A stretch of 64,000 nucleotides of DNA from Deltaproteobacteria bacterium (GTDB lineage: Bacteria; Desulfobacterota; Dissulfuribacteria; Dissulfuribacterales; DYLC01), in contig JAQVIJ010000002.1 in the NCBI GenBank assembly GCA_028695735.1, positions 145,752-209,751 of the forward strand, in the 5' to 3' direction. The notes under the pieces were generated by a model. It had not been told where the DNA came from. It saw only the letters and a program-made list of their open reading frames with translations, and ran no database searches. The position numbers and the translations under genes are program-made. The stretch's first letter is position 1. Each line of letters opens with the position of its first letter. Below, piece by piece: positions 10,045-20,158 of the stretch.

Positions 10045-10061
10045 AAAGGTGTTGTAAGACT

Positions 10062-11423
10062 ATGGCAAGCATATTGATAGTGGATGATGAGCCGAAGATT
10101 CGGCATATCCTGCGAATTATGTTGTCTCTTAAAGGCCATTCGGTGCATGAGGCCGCAGACGGCGAGGATGCCCTGAAGATCCTGCAGAAGGAGCCCTTGG
10201 ACCTGGTCATCTCGGATATCAAGATGCCCAGGATGGATGGGCTCACCCTGCTCGAACGCATAAAGGAGATGAATTCCGCCTGCCCTGTGGTCTTCATAAC
10301 CGCGTTCGCCACCATAGATTCCTGCGTAGAGGCCATGCAGAAGGGTGCCGTGGACTATATAACAAAGCCCTTTGACGAGCAGCGCATTCTGCTGACCATC
10401 GAAAAGGCCCTGGGAATCTCCCGCATCCTGGCGGAGAACAAGTCGCTCAAGGAGGAACTGGCCGGTCGAAGCGCAAGCGAGATCGTATGTGTGTCTCCGG
10501 CCATGCAGCGGGTGCTGGAACTGGCGTTGAAGGTGGCGCAAAAGCCCGATACCACCGTGCTCATCACAGGTGAGTCGGGGACAGGAAAGGAGATCGTGGC
10601 CAGATTTATACACCAGCGCAGCCCTCGCGCCTCAAAGCGCTTTGTGGCCATAAATTGTGCGGCCATCTCTCCAAGCCTGGTGGAGAGCACCCTTTTTGGG
10701 CACGAACGAGGGGCCTTTACCGGCGCTGACAAGCGAAAAGAGGGGTTGTTCGAGTATGCAACTCAGGGAACGCTCTTTTTGGATGAAATAGGTGAGTTGC
10801 CCCTGGAGGTGCAGGCCAAATTGCTGCGGGCCCTTCAGGAGCGTGTGATTCAACGCGTCGGTGGAAACGAGCAGATCAAGGTGGATGTGCGTGTGCTCTG
10901 CGCCACCAATCAGGATCTGCAGCAGATGGTGAACAAGGGCAGGTTTCGAGAGGACCTGTTTTATCGCATAAATGTCTTTCCCATTCAGGTTCCACCGCTC
11001 CAGGAGCGGAAAGAGGACATAGTGCCCCTGGCGGAACACTTTGCGCGCAAGTTTACTGGCAAGCAGGATGAAAATGCCATCCTCTTCACAAATGGGGCTA
11101 AAAGGCTTCTGGAGGAGTATCATTGGCCCGGAAACGTGAGGGAACTGGTAAACGCCATGGAGAGGGCAGTGATTCTGGCGGGGGATCAGCCAATCACAGC
11201 GGACGAGTTGTCGTTTTTGCGGGTGCGCGGCCCGGCCTCAGGCATTCTGGAGGACTTCAAGCTGCCTCCAGGAGGTATCTCCATAGAGGCCCTGGAAAAG
11301 GAGCTGATTCGACAGGCGCTTCAAATGACTAACAACAATCAGAGCTCGGCAGCCAAGCTCCTGGGGCTGACCCGTGCCAAGTTTCGGACCTTTTTGAAGC
11401 AGTTGGAAGAAGAAAATGAGTAA
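10062..11423 (+). CDS. Sigma-54-dependent response regulator (NtrC/AtoC family)
   Basis: REC domain 'ILIVDDEPKIRHIL', AAA+ 'GESGTGKEIVARFIH', 'GAFTGA', C-terminal HTH. Confidence 0.96.
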   Translation: MASILIVDDEPKIRHILRIMLSLKGHSVHEAADGEDALKILQKEPLDLVISDIKMPRMDGLTLLERIKEMNSACPVVFITAFATIDSCVEAMQKGAVDYITKPFDEQRILLTIEKALGISRILAENKSLKEELAGRSASEIVCVSPAMQRVLELALKVAQKPDTTVLITGESGTGKEIVARFIHQRSPRASKRFVAINCAAISPSLVESTLFGHERGAFTGADKRKEGLFEYATQGTLFLDEIGELPLEVQAKLLRALQERVIQRVGGNEQIKVDVRVLCATNQDLQQMVNKGRFREDLFYRINVFPIQVPPLQERKEDIVPLAEHFARKFTGKQDENAILFTNGAKRLLEEYHWPGNVRELVNAMERAVILAGDQPITADELSFLRVRGPASGILEDFKLPPGGISIEALEKELIRQALQMTNNNQSSAAKLLGLTRAKFRTFLKQLEEENE

Positions 11424-13485
11424 TTTTTCCAGAAAATGGCCTTTGAAGGCCGGATTTAGCCTTTTTAATCGTATTGTCAGCAGGTCGTCCGTGCTGATGG
11501 TTATCTGCTGGCTCATGAACGCCGTAACTGCCATTGCCACAGAGGACACTTCCATCATGTTTGTGGGTGAGGACCTTTCGGTGCTGACTATCGCCTCACG
11601 AAGGGCCGAGAGCCCTGAGAGTGCGCCTGCCGTGGCCCAGGTGATAACAGCGGAGGAGATGAGGCGAAACGGCGTAGATACAGTGGCCGAGGCCCTTTCT
11701 CTGACGCAGGGCTTTTATATCCTGCCGGATCAACGGGGAAGTGTCCCATACCAGCGCGGGGTGAAGGACGGCACCCTGTTCCTCTATAATTCCGTGCCTT
11801 TGACCGCCGACGGCTCTCGGGCGGTTACCCCCCTGGACAAAGATGTGTCTTTGGCCTCCATAGAGCGCATAGAGGTCATAAGGGGCCCTGGTTCTGTGCT
11901 CTGGGGCCCGGATGCCTTTGCCGGCATCGTGAATATCGTGCCCAAACGAGGCAGGGATGTGAACGGTTTCGAGGTGCAGGCCCAGGGAGGCTCACCTGAT
12001 AAAGACCGCTCGGTAAACCTGCTCTGGGGGAAAAATACAGGTCTCTGGGAGGGCTTCGCTGCCTTGAATCTGCGCGAAGGCAATGCCCCATTTCACAACT
12101 TCAATCTGGTGCGGCTGGCCGGGCCCGACAATATGCCGCTTCCTTTTTCTGAGCGCATAGGGATGGAAGACCTCCCTGACTCCAGGTCCGTGGAGGGGGT
12201 GTTCAACCTTTCATGGCAGGACTGGCTGAGATTTTCAGGCCGCTGGTCTGAATCCCAGAGATATTATGTATTAAATGACGCCTCTTCCAGCCTGTTTTGG
12301 CGTGGTAAGAGGGAGACGCCTTTTCGTTTTCTGCGTATGGAAGCCGAGAGGTCCTACGGCCCGTCCAAGCTGAGTCTGAACGCCTATTACAGCGAGTTCG
12401 ATTTTTCGGAGCAGGAGGTGGATCTGCCCACCCTTTCACAAAAGAGCCGTGTATCCTACGCCGAGCTTTTATACGATCGCGAGCTTTGGAATGCGGATGC
12501 ACTGGCCACTCTGGGCGTCTCCTATCGCTATAACACCGTAAACGGCGCCATTGTAAGCAAGGGCTATCCACCTGATTTCATGGTGCCGGGCAACATCTTC
12601 TTTCTGCCCATAGTACGGCAGCAGGACATCTCGACTCGTATGCCGTCAGCCTTCATGCAGGTGAGGAGGCACTGGAACCTGCTGGATGCCTGGTGCGGCC
12701 TGCGCATGGACGACCACGAGTACGACACAACCTTGAGCTACAACGCCGGAGTGAGCATGCGGCTATCTCATGAGTGGCAGCTCAAACTTTTGTCCGGGTC
12801 CGCTTACAGAACGCCTTATAACCTCCAATTTGCACAAAAGACCGGTATAAAACCCGAAGAGATTCGAAGCCTGAGTGCCCAGCTCCTGTGGAAGCCGCTG
12901 CCCGGCCTCAATCTCTCCGCCACAGGTTTCTGGAACCACATCGAGCACCACATGAACGAGGATGCGCTGGCCGGGCTTTCCGCCCCTGTGAGTGAAAGGA
13001 TAGCCGGGCTGGAGTGGGAAGGCAGGTGGACGCCGGTAAAGGACCTGACCCTGTGGTTGAATGGAACAGTGTTTTCCAATGCCGGCGATGATGAGACATA
13101 CAGCCTGTATATCAAGCGTCTGGTAGGCGGTGTGTGGGTGGATAGCCTGTATCGCAGTTGGGATGTGCCCTATGATACGGGTTCCGACGGGCTTTTGAAT
13201 GCAGGCGTGAACTGGCGGGCCCTCAAAAATCTGGATCTCTCTCTGCGTGTGCAGTATGCCCATGCGAGGGACTTTTATTACGACAAGGGCAGGCTGATGG
13301 AACACACACCATCCAACTGGCTGGCAGCCTCATCGGTCACCCTGAAGGATTGGCCTGTCAAAAAGGGTGAGCTTCAGTGGTCGGTCAAGAACCTCCTGGA
13401 TAACGATTATCCCATTCAGGGCACCTATGCACCGCAGCACAATCCGCCGTTTCAGACCTATCTGACGTGGAGATGGAGGTTTTAG
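11416..13485 (+). CDS. TonB-dependent outer membrane receptor
   Basis: Plug domain 'APAVAQVITAEEMRRNGVDTVAEAL...IERIEVIRGPGSVLWGPDAFAGIVNIVPK'; C-terminal 'NLLDNDYP...YLTWRWRF'. Confidence 0.94.
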   Translation: MSNFSRKWPLKAGFSLFNRIVSRSSVLMVICWLMNAVTAIATEDTSIMFVGEDLSVLTIASRRAESPESAPAVAQVITAEEMRRNGVDTVAEALSLTQGFYILPDQRGSVPYQRGVKDGTLFLYNSVPLTADGSRAVTPLDKDVSLASIERIEVIRGPGSVLWGPDAFAGIVNIVPKRGRDVNGFEVQAQGGSPDKDRSVNLLWGKNTGLWEGFAALNLREGNAPFHNFNLVRLAGPDNMPLPFSERIGMEDLPDSRSVEGVFNLSWQDWLRFSGRWSESQRYYVLNDASSSLFWRGKRETPFRFLRMEAERSYGPSKLSLNAYYSEFDFSEQEVDLPTLSQKSRVSYAELLYDRELWNADALATLGVSYRYNTVNGAIVSKGYPPDFMVPGNIFFLPIVRQQDISTRMPSAFMQVRRHWNLLDAWCGLRMDDHEYDTTLSYNAGVSMRLSHEWQLKLLSGSAYRTPYNLQFAQKTGIKPEEIRSLSAQLLWKPLPGLNLSATGFWNHIEHHMNEDALAGLSAPVSERIAGLEWEGRWTPVKDLTLWLNGTVFSNAGDDETYSLYIKRLVGGVWVDSLYRSWDVPYDTGSDGLLNAGVNWRALKNLDLSLRVQYAHARDFYYDKGRLMEHTPSNWLAASSVTLKDWPVKKGELQWSVKNLLDNDYPIQGTYAPQHNPPFQTYLTWRWRF

Positions 13486-13492
13486 GCCTGTC

Positions 13493-14965
13493 ATGTCCGA
13501 TTCAGACAGTGCATTCGATGTCCTTTTTGGAGGAGGCCGCGGTTTATTCAAATCAGAGGGCGCGTCAGGCCGGTCTCCGGCAGGGAGGCCTGAACCCGAC
13601 ATCTGGACCGTGTCGCGTCTGGTCTCCACCATACACAGCGTGCTGAACAACAGTTTCGGGACTGTGTGGCTGCGGGGCGAGATATCCAATCTAAGCCGAC
13701 CGGCCTCCGGTCATCTCTATTTTACGCTCAAGGATGCAGGCGCCCAGATTCGGGTTGTGATGTTCAAGAGGTCTGTAACAGCCCGAAAGCTTGCCGTAAA
13801 AGACGGAATGGAGGTGGTGGTTCACGGCGAGGTCGGGGTCTATGCCGGCCGCGGGGACCTGCAATTTATAGCGGATTCCATGGAGCCTGCCGGAGAAGGG
13901 GCATTGAAGCTGGCCTTTGAGGCATTGAAAAGGCGGCTGCATGAGAGAGGCTGGTTCGACGAGGCCCGTAAACGGTCTTTGCCCTTTATTCCCAATCGGG
14001 TGTTTCTTGTTACATCACCCACTGGCGCCGTTGTCCACGACTTTCTGCGTACGGCGTTTCTCAGGTTTCCTGCCGCCCATGTGGTGCTGACGCCCAGCCG
14101 CGTGCAGGGTGAAGGGGCTGCCCAGGAGCTTAAAAACGCAGTGAGAACAGCCTGTTCCGTGGCTCAGGCAGGTGATGTGATTGTGCTGGCCCGAGGCGGT
14201 GGCAGCCTTGAGGACCTCTGGCCATTTAATGACGAGGGATTGGCTGAGGTCGTCTTGCATGCCCCTGTTCCTGTGGTTTCAGCGGTGGGGCACGAGGTGG
14301 ACTTCACCATCTGTGACTTTGTGGCGGACAGACGGGCCGCTACTCCAACGGCTGCGGCACAGCTGCTTTTCCCTCTGCACTCAGAGCTGGAGGAAGGGGT
14401 CTATGCCCTGCGCCACAGGTTTCAGACAGCCGCCAATCGTATGCTGGAGACCAGACGGCGCCAGGTGGAGCTGTGCGCAGTCAGGCTGGTGCATCCGAGG
14501 CAGCGTCTGAATGAGGGCCGCATGAGACTGGATCACGCAGCCCGAAGGCTTTTGGAGGCCGCGTCCCAACACATCTTCAGGCTTTCTCATGAATTGGAGC
14601 GAAGACAGGCCCGATTGCTGGCATGTTCTCCGCAAATTTATGTCAGGGATAAAAGACAACGATTAGAGTCCCAGCAAAAACACCTGTTACATGGCATAAA
14701 AGGCGTGATTACAGCAAAAAAACAGGTGTTTCTGGGGATTTCAGGCAGATTGAATGCCCTAAGTCCGCTGGCGGTGCTGGCCCGAGGCTACAGTATAGTC
14801 ACACGCATCAAAAACTCGGAGATAGTTCGGGATGCCTCGAGAGTGCAGCAAGGTGAGATGCTTCGCATTCAGCCGCAGAAAGGGGTGTTGTTTTGCAGGG
14901 TTGCGGCCGGTGTCGAATCTTCCGGTCTGACTGACAAAGGGCAGGGAGACGAGAACGCAATATGA
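13493..14965 (+). CDS. xseA: Exodeoxyribonuclease VII large subunit
   Basis: 'GTVWLRGEISNLSRPASGHLYFTLKDAGAQIRVVMFK', 'DVIVLARGGGSLEDLWPFNDEGLAEVVLHAPVPVVSAVGHEVDFTICDFVADRRAATPTAAA'. Confidence 0.97.
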   Translation: MSDSDSAFDVLFGGGRGLFKSEGASGRSPAGRPEPDIWTVSRLVSTIHSVLNNSFGTVWLRGEISNLSRPASGHLYFTLKDAGAQIRVVMFKRSVTARKLAVKDGMEVVVHGEVGVYAGRGDLQFIADSMEPAGEGALKLAFEALKRRLHERGWFDEARKRSLPFIPNRVFLVTSPTGAVVHDFLRTAFLRFPAAHVVLTPSRVQGEGAAQELKNAVRTACSVAQAGDVIVLARGGGSLEDLWPFNDEGLAEVVLHAPVPVVSAVGHEVDFTICDFVADRRAATPTAAAQLLFPLHSELEEGVYALRHRFQTAANRMLETRRRQVELCAVRLVHPRQRLNEGRMRLDHAARRLLEAASQHIFRLSHELERRQARLLACSPQIYVRDKRQRLESQQKHLLHGIKGVITAKKQVFLGISGRLNALSPLAVLARGYSIVTRIKNSEIVRDASRVQQGEMLRIQPQKGVLFCRVAAGVESSGLTDKGQGDENAI

Positions 14966-15759
14966 GACCGGTTATGCACAATATTGCGGTGGTGCTGAAT
15001 GAGCCGCGCTATTCGGAAAACATCGGGGCAGCGGCCAGGTGCTGCAAGAATATGGGGATTCGAGACCTGATTCTGGTGAGACCGCAGAACCTGGAGATGG
15101 AGAAGGTCCTCAAGATGGCCACACATGAGGCTGTGGAGGTGGTGAACGCCATGCAGACTCATGACACCCTGCTGAACGCCCTGGCCGATTTCCAGTATGC
15201 AGTGGGCACCACGGCGCGTGTCGGCAGGCAGAGGACGCCCACAGACACCCCGCGTCAGATGGCCGGTAGGGTGGCAGGACTCTCACAGGAGAATCGAGTG
15301 GCCCTGGTGTTCGGTTCGGAGAAATATGGGTTGACCAACGAGGACCTGCGCCTCTGTCATGCGGTGGTCAACATACCGACAGCTGATTTTTCTTCCATAA
15401 ACCTGGCGCAGAGCGTCATGATCCTGTGTTACGAGATATTTGTTTGTGATCTGGATGTTCAGGTCCATATCCCCAGACAGGCAACCATTCTGGAACTGGA
15501 GGGATTGTTTCGGCATCTGGAGGGACTTTTTGTAAAAATAGGCCTTATACGGCCGGAAAACCCCGATTACTGGATGGGAAATGTGAAAAAGGGGCTGACC
15601 AGAATGGGTTTGACCTCCAGGGATGTGAAGATCGCCAGAGGATTCTGCAGGCAGATGCTTTGGGCGGTGGCCCACGGAAAATGCAGTGACAATCCTTTGC
15701 CGGAGCCAAAGCCGCCGAATGAAAAGCCGCCAAATGAAAAGCCGAAGGTCAACGAGTAA
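14962..15759 (+). CDS. TrmH/TrmJ-family RNA methyltransferase (SPOUT)
   Basis: 'NIAVVLNEPRYSENIGAAARCCKNMG', 'VALVFGSEKYGLTNEDLRLCHAVVNIPTADFSSINLAQSVMILCYE'. Confidence 0.92.
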   Translation: MRPVMHNIAVVLNEPRYSENIGAAARCCKNMGIRDLILVRPQNLEMEKVLKMATHEAVEVVNAMQTHDTLLNALADFQYAVGTTARVGRQRTPTDTPRQMAGRVAGLSQENRVALVFGSEKYGLTNEDLRLCHAVVNIPTADFSSINLAQSVMILCYEIFVCDLDVQVHIPRQATILELEGLFRHLEGLFVKIGLIRPENPDYWMGNVKKGLTRMGLTSRDVKIARGFCRQMLWAVAHGKCSDNPLPEPKPPNEKPPNEKPKVNE

Positions 15760-15799
15760 TCAGACCCCCGGCTTTCATTTGAGGGAACCTCGGGTTTAC

Positions 15800-16237
15800 T
15801 TACCAATCCACCAGTTTTGACTGGCTTTTTTGCAGGTTTGTGGCCTTGTGCATGTCGATGGCTGCATTGTCTTCGTCTCCTGTCTTTTCAAATATCTTGG
15901 AGCGCAGCACATAGAAGGCCGGCACCTCGGGCGAAAGTTCTATGGCCTTGTCAATGGCAGTAAACGCCTCCTCTATGCGTTCTTTGCCCATAAGAAGTAC
16001 GGCCTTGTGATAGAACAGTTTGGCGTTTTGCGGCTCTGTCTGAATGGCCGCCTCTATGTCCTTTAAGGCATCCTCTACACGTTCCTTTTTGGCGTAACAC
16101 GCAGCTCGCGCCTGATATGCCTTTGCCCAGGGCTGTTTCTCAAGAATGCGGTTGAATGTCTCGATTCCACCGTCCAGATCGCCTTGCATGCACTTGAGTT
16201 GGCCGTCTGTAAAGAGCTGTTCCAGGTCTTCGTTCAT
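15800..16237 (-). CDS. TPR-repeat protein
   Basis: Repeated TPR-like motif 'AKAYQARAACYAKKERVEDALKDIEAAIQTEPQNAKLFYHKAVLLMGKERIEEAFTAIDKAIELSPE'. Confidence 0.8.
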   Translation of the reverse strand: MNEDLEQLFTDGQLKCMQGDLDGGIETFNRILEKQPWAKAYQARAACYAKKERVEDALKDIEAAIQTEPQNAKLFYHKAVLLMGKERIEEAFTAIDKAIELSPEVPAFYVLRSKIFEKTGDEDNAAIDMHKATNLQKSQSKLVDW

Positions 16238-16310
16238 TTTTGATTCTCCTTTGATCGTTTGTTCGCAGACATTATAAGTACGAGGCCGTCTATGACAAGC
16301 GTCCTGAAAT

Positions 16311-16340
16311 ATAAAAGGGCAGAAAGTTCTGCCCTTTTAT
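16311..16340. terminator. Bidirectional-looking intrinsic terminator hairpin between TPR gene and tRNA-Gly
   Basis: ATAAAAGGGCAGAA-AG-TTCTGCCCTTTTAT perfect 14-bp inverted repeat with A/T tracts. Confidence 0.75.
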
Positions 16341-16375
16341 GGTGAAACAAAAGAAGGAGGTTGGGGTATGAGGAT

Positions 16376-16450
<75 letters not shown>

Positions 16451-16515
16451 CTCAAGTTCGAGAAGCAATAATAAGGGGTGAGTTTCAGATTGTCAAGGGG
16501 GTTTGTCTGCTGTTT

Positions 16516-18297
16516 TTAACGGGTCTTCATTTCCCTGACAGCCAGTGACAGTACCTGCCCATCATGCAGGAACATGAGCCTTTTTGTGACCAGTCCATTT
16601 ATGAATATATGGATTTCCTGGGGTGTTTTTTGGTTGAAGTGGTCAAAAACAGCCTCCATGGAGACAGGTTCCAGACAGAACAGATATATCTCCCGTGAAA
16701 GTCCGTTCAGTCTGTGTGTAAGGATTTCACCCGACGGTATTTCCTGCCGGATGTGCAGATAATCCCCCCCATCCCTGTAAGTCAGGGGTTTCAGCCGGCC
16801 TGCCTTTCTCTGTTCGTTCCAAAGTCTGACACGCTGTTCCACCGGCTTCCAGAGGGCCTTTTGGCCTATGCGGTCACCTGTGTATTTCAGGATCAACGGC
16901 GTGGCGTTGCGCAGCAGTTCTTTGGGGAAGAGGTGATACCAGTTGTCATGGGGCCTGAGATTTTTGATGTTGAACAGCTCCGGGTGCACGGCCACAGGGC
17001 TGTTCATGCCCAGCCAGAAAGATACGGTCTTGAGTGGAGTGAACGGCCATACAAATTCCAGGGTATTCAATGTCTCGTTCACCTCTTCAAGGGTGCTGCC
17101 GGGGAAATGCAGTATCAGATTGCCGCTCAATTCTATGCCGAACTCCTCGGCATGGCGCATGGCGGCCACATTCTGCATCAGACTTGCACCCTTTCGCAGA
17201 CGTTTCAACAGGGATGCGCTCAATGCCTCGATGCCGATCTGCACCTCGCGCAATCCTCCCTTTGCCATCTCAGCCAGTTCCTCACGAGTATGGCCGACGC
17301 GTAATTCCGCAAAAAAGGCGTAGTCTCTGCCATGTTTTGAAAATTCCTGAAAAAAAACGGATGCCTCGCGTCTGGGCAGGGCGTTATCCATAAAGGCGAA
17401 GTCCAGTGCGCCATGCATTCGGGACAGCCAATCCAGTTCCTTCGACATTCTGGTGATGTCTTTGGCCCTGTAGCCCTGCCATTGCAGGTTGAGATTGCAG
17501 AAATTACACCTTCCCCACCAGCAGCCGCGAGATGCCTCCACAGGAAGCACCGGGAAAAAACGCCGGCCAGCAGGGAGCCTTGCCAATTCCTGGAAATAAT
17601 CCCGGAAATCAGGGGCAGGCAGGTGATTCAGGGTATCGAGCTGTTCCTTTTGAGGGGTTTTGGCACAGCCCCTGAATCGCACTGAGGGAGGCGGCTGCGT
17701 CCGTGTTCCTTTCAAAAAATCCACCAGACCCATGAGGGGCAGCTCGCCTTCACCATCCACCAGATAGTCTATTTCTTTGAATGCGTCAAAGATCCATTCA
17801 CCCGCCTGGCCTGATACAGATGCACCGCCAAATACCACAGGCAGATTCGAATGCCCCGCCTTTATCAGTCTGGCCAGAAACAGGGCTGCGGTAAGCTGGT
17901 TGATGGAAACCGTTATGCCTACCATATCCAAGCCGGTCAGCTTCAGGGAGTTTACAAAGGTCTCCAGGGTCTCCCTGGTATGCCTTCGGACGGCCCTGAC
18001 CGGTGGTCCCTTTTTTCGCTGCGAATCACGGGCCACTGCGCTTGTGAACATGGAATTGCATTCCTTTTCCCTGTTACTAAACAGCAATGCAGCGCAAACC
18101 GCCTCAGAGGCCCAACTGGATTCGCTGATGGCGTGATATGATTCAAAACCCAGTTTTGCCGCCAGTGCAAGATATGGATGATGACAGGTGACCTGCAACT
18201 CAGGTCGGTTTTTAAGCAAAAAGGCCTTTAGGGTGGCCAATTGCAGGGAAGGCCGGTTGAAAAGCGGCCATGGCGGAGAGATGAGGGCTATGCGCAT
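16516..18297 (-). CDS. B12-binding-domain radical SAM protein
   Basis: 'RIALISPPWPLFNRPSLQLATLKAFL', 'VEASRGCWWGRCNFCNLNLQWQGYRAKD' (CxxxCxxC-like). Confidence 0.9.
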   Translation of the reverse strand: MRIALISPPWPLFNRPSLQLATLKAFLLKNRPELQVTCHHPYLALAAKLGFESYHAISESSWASEAVCAALLFSNREKECNSMFTSAVARDSQRKKGPPVRAVRRHTRETLETFVNSLKLTGLDMVGITVSINQLTAALFLARLIKAGHSNLPVVFGGASVSGQAGEWIFDAFKEIDYLVDGEGELPLMGLVDFLKGTRTQPPPSVRFRGCAKTPQKEQLDTLNHLPAPDFRDYFQELARLPAGRRFFPVLPVEASRGCWWGRCNFCNLNLQWQGYRAKDITRMSKELDWLSRMHGALDFAFMDNALPRREASVFFQEFSKHGRDYAFFAELRVGHTREELAEMAKGGLREVQIGIEALSASLLKRLRKGASLMQNVAAMRHAEEFGIELSGNLILHFPGSTLEEVNETLNTLEFVWPFTPLKTVSFWLGMNSPVAVHPELFNIKNLRPHDNWYHLFPKELLRNATPLILKYTGDRIGQKALWKPVEQRVRLWNEQRKAGRLKPLTYRDGGDYLHIRQEIPSGEILTHRLNGLSREIYLFCLEPVSMEAVFDHFNQKTPQEIHIFINGLVTKRLMFLHDGQVLSLAVREMKTR

Positions 18298-18322
18298 GGT
18301 TTCACATCAAGATGAAAGGTGG

Positions 18323-19465
18323 TCAGTCTTGTTCAGGTAGGTTATGCAGTCTTCTCATCAATGCCTCCAGTTCCTGTCGATGGGCGTAAAGCAGCTCGAC
18401 TACATGGGCATCCAGGTGAATCCCTTTGTTTTGTTGCAGGATATTAAATACCCTTTCGAGGTCGAACGGGTCTGGAGTGCCGGTATGTTGCCCGTCATAT
18501 TTCGGATAATCCCTTCTGGAGGTGAGGGCGTCAAATACATCTGTGACAGCCATTATTCTGGAGGGAAGGGGTATGTCTTCGCCGCATAAGCCCTCTGGAT
18601 AACCTGATCCGTCCATGCGTTCGTGATGGGATGATGCCACAATGGGCAGCATCTCCAGACCGTTGGGCCATCTGACTTTCTCAAGTATGCGTCTGGTCCA
18701 TATTGCATGGTCTTCCATGACCTTTTTTTCCTGCTCGGAAAATCTGCCCGGCTTTGTGAGGATGCTGTCAGGTATGGCTATCTTGCCTATGTCATGCAGA
18801 AGGCAGGCGTAATGGCAGAGCTCTGTCTCCTGAAAATTCAATCCCATTTTTTCCACCAGAAACAGGGTGTAGGCAGTGACTCTTTGCGAGTGACCGGCGG
18901 TTATGGGGTGCTTGGCCTCCATGGTCTTGACCAGGGCCGATGCAAAATCCTTGAATGCCTGTTTGACGGCCTGAAGGAGCTGGTAATTCTCCAGCGCGAT
19001 GGCTATCTCGGCCGCACAGGCGGACGCCAGTGCCAGGTCATTGCTATCGAAGGGGCCATCTTTTTTGTTGATGGCCTGCAAAACCCCTTTTAACTGCCCA
19101 TTTCTGCCTAAAATGGGATAGCAAAGGACATTTTGAGTGGAATAGCCATGGCGTTTGTCCCAACTGCTGTCAAAATCAGGGTCTGAGTCGGGGTGGTTGA
19201 CAAAAAAGGGTTGAGCGGTCCTGGCGCACCGGCCTGCTATGCCTTTTCCTACGGGCAGCCGAATCTCAGTGTGTTTCAGACCCTCCGCCACCTTGGACCA
19301 GAGCTCCTTGCGTTCCGTGTCCAGCAGAAAGAAACTCGAGCGTTCCGTATTCAATAAATTTGAGATATGGACTATAATCAGCTCGAAAAACCGGTCTATG
19401 TCTTCTTCGCCGTTTAGGAGCCTTGCCATGTCCAGCAGTTTCTGAATAATAAGTTGTTTTTCCAT
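18323..19465 (-). CDS. GAF-HD-GYP domain protein (putative c-di-GMP phosphodiesterase)
   Basis: GAF N-terminus; 'HDIGKIAIPDSILTKPGRFSEQEKKVMEDHAIWTRRIL', 'HHERMDGSGYPEGLCGEDIPLPSRIMAVTDVFDALTS'. Confidence 0.93.
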   Translation of the reverse strand: MEKQLIIQKLLDMARLLNGEEDIDRFFELIIVHISNLLNTERSSFFLLDTERKELWSKVAEGLKHTEIRLPVGKGIAGRCARTAQPFFVNHPDSDPDFDSSWDKRHGYSTQNVLCYPILGRNGQLKGVLQAINKKDGPFDSNDLALASACAAEIAIALENYQLLQAVKQAFKDFASALVKTMEAKHPITAGHSQRVTAYTLFLVEKMGLNFQETELCHYACLLHDIGKIAIPDSILTKPGRFSEQEKKVMEDHAIWTRRILEKVRWPNGLEMLPIVASSHHERMDGSGYPEGLCGEDIPLPSRIMAVTDVFDALTSRRDYPKYDGQHTGTPDPFDLERVFNILQQNKGIHLDAHVVELLYAHRQELEALMRRLHNLPEQD

Positions 19466-19471
19466 TTTTGA

Positions 19472-20140
19472 TTATCTGCCGAGGAAAAAGGCATTCAGCA
19501 GCTTCACCACAGGCAGAAAAAAACGTTCTATGCTGCCTGTAAAGATGAGCAGCAGCAACAGGAGAAAGCCAAAGGGTTCGAGCCGCTGATATTGCATTGC
19601 AAGCCTGTAAGGCAAAAGCCCTGCCAGCACCTTGCTGCCATCCAGAGGCGGAATGGGAATGAGATTGAAGACCGCCAGGGCGATATTCAGTTGAACAGAG
19701 AGAAAACCCATGTAAAATAGGGGCTCCCAGATGGCCTGGGGCACAGGCACTTGTATCAGCAGAAGGGGGCCGATGAAACGCACTAACACCACGGAGATGG
19801 CTGCTGTCAGCAGGTTGGAGGCAGGCCCGGCCAGGGCTACCAGCATCATGTCCCTGCCTGGGCGCTTAAAGTAGCGCGAGTCTATGGGCACTGGTTTTGC
19901 CCAGCCTATGGCCTGTGTCAGGAAAAAGACCAATGTGCCAAGAAAATCTAAGTGTTTCAGGGGGTTGAGTGTCAGCCTTCCCGCCATTTTGGCTGTTGGA
20001 TCTCCAAGTCTGTATGCCATCCACCCGTGTGCCACCTCATGCACGGTTACTGCAAAGAGTATGGGCGGCAGGAATAGCGCCATTTTTTGAATAAAAATTA
20101 CGATGGTTTCCATGATTTCTTTTAATCTTTTCAGGCTCAA
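19472..20140 (-). CDS. Site-2 protease family (M50) membrane metalloprotease
   Basis: 'ILFAVTVHEVAHGWMAYRLGDPTAKMAGRLTLNPLKHLDFLG', 'NLIPIPPLDGSKVL'. Confidence 0.95.
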   Translation of the reverse strand: MSLKRLKEIMETIVIFIQKMALFLPPILFAVTVHEVAHGWMAYRLGDPTAKMAGRLTLNPLKHLDFLGTLVFFLTQAIGWAKPVPIDSRYFKRPGRDMMLVALAGPASNLLTAAISVVLVRFIGPLLLIQVPVPQAIWEPLFYMGFLSVQLNIALAVFNLIPIPPLDGSKVLAGLLPYRLAMQYQRLEPFGFLLLLLLIFTGSIERFFLPVVKLLNAFFLGR

Positions 20141-20158
20141 AAATCAAGAAATACAGGG

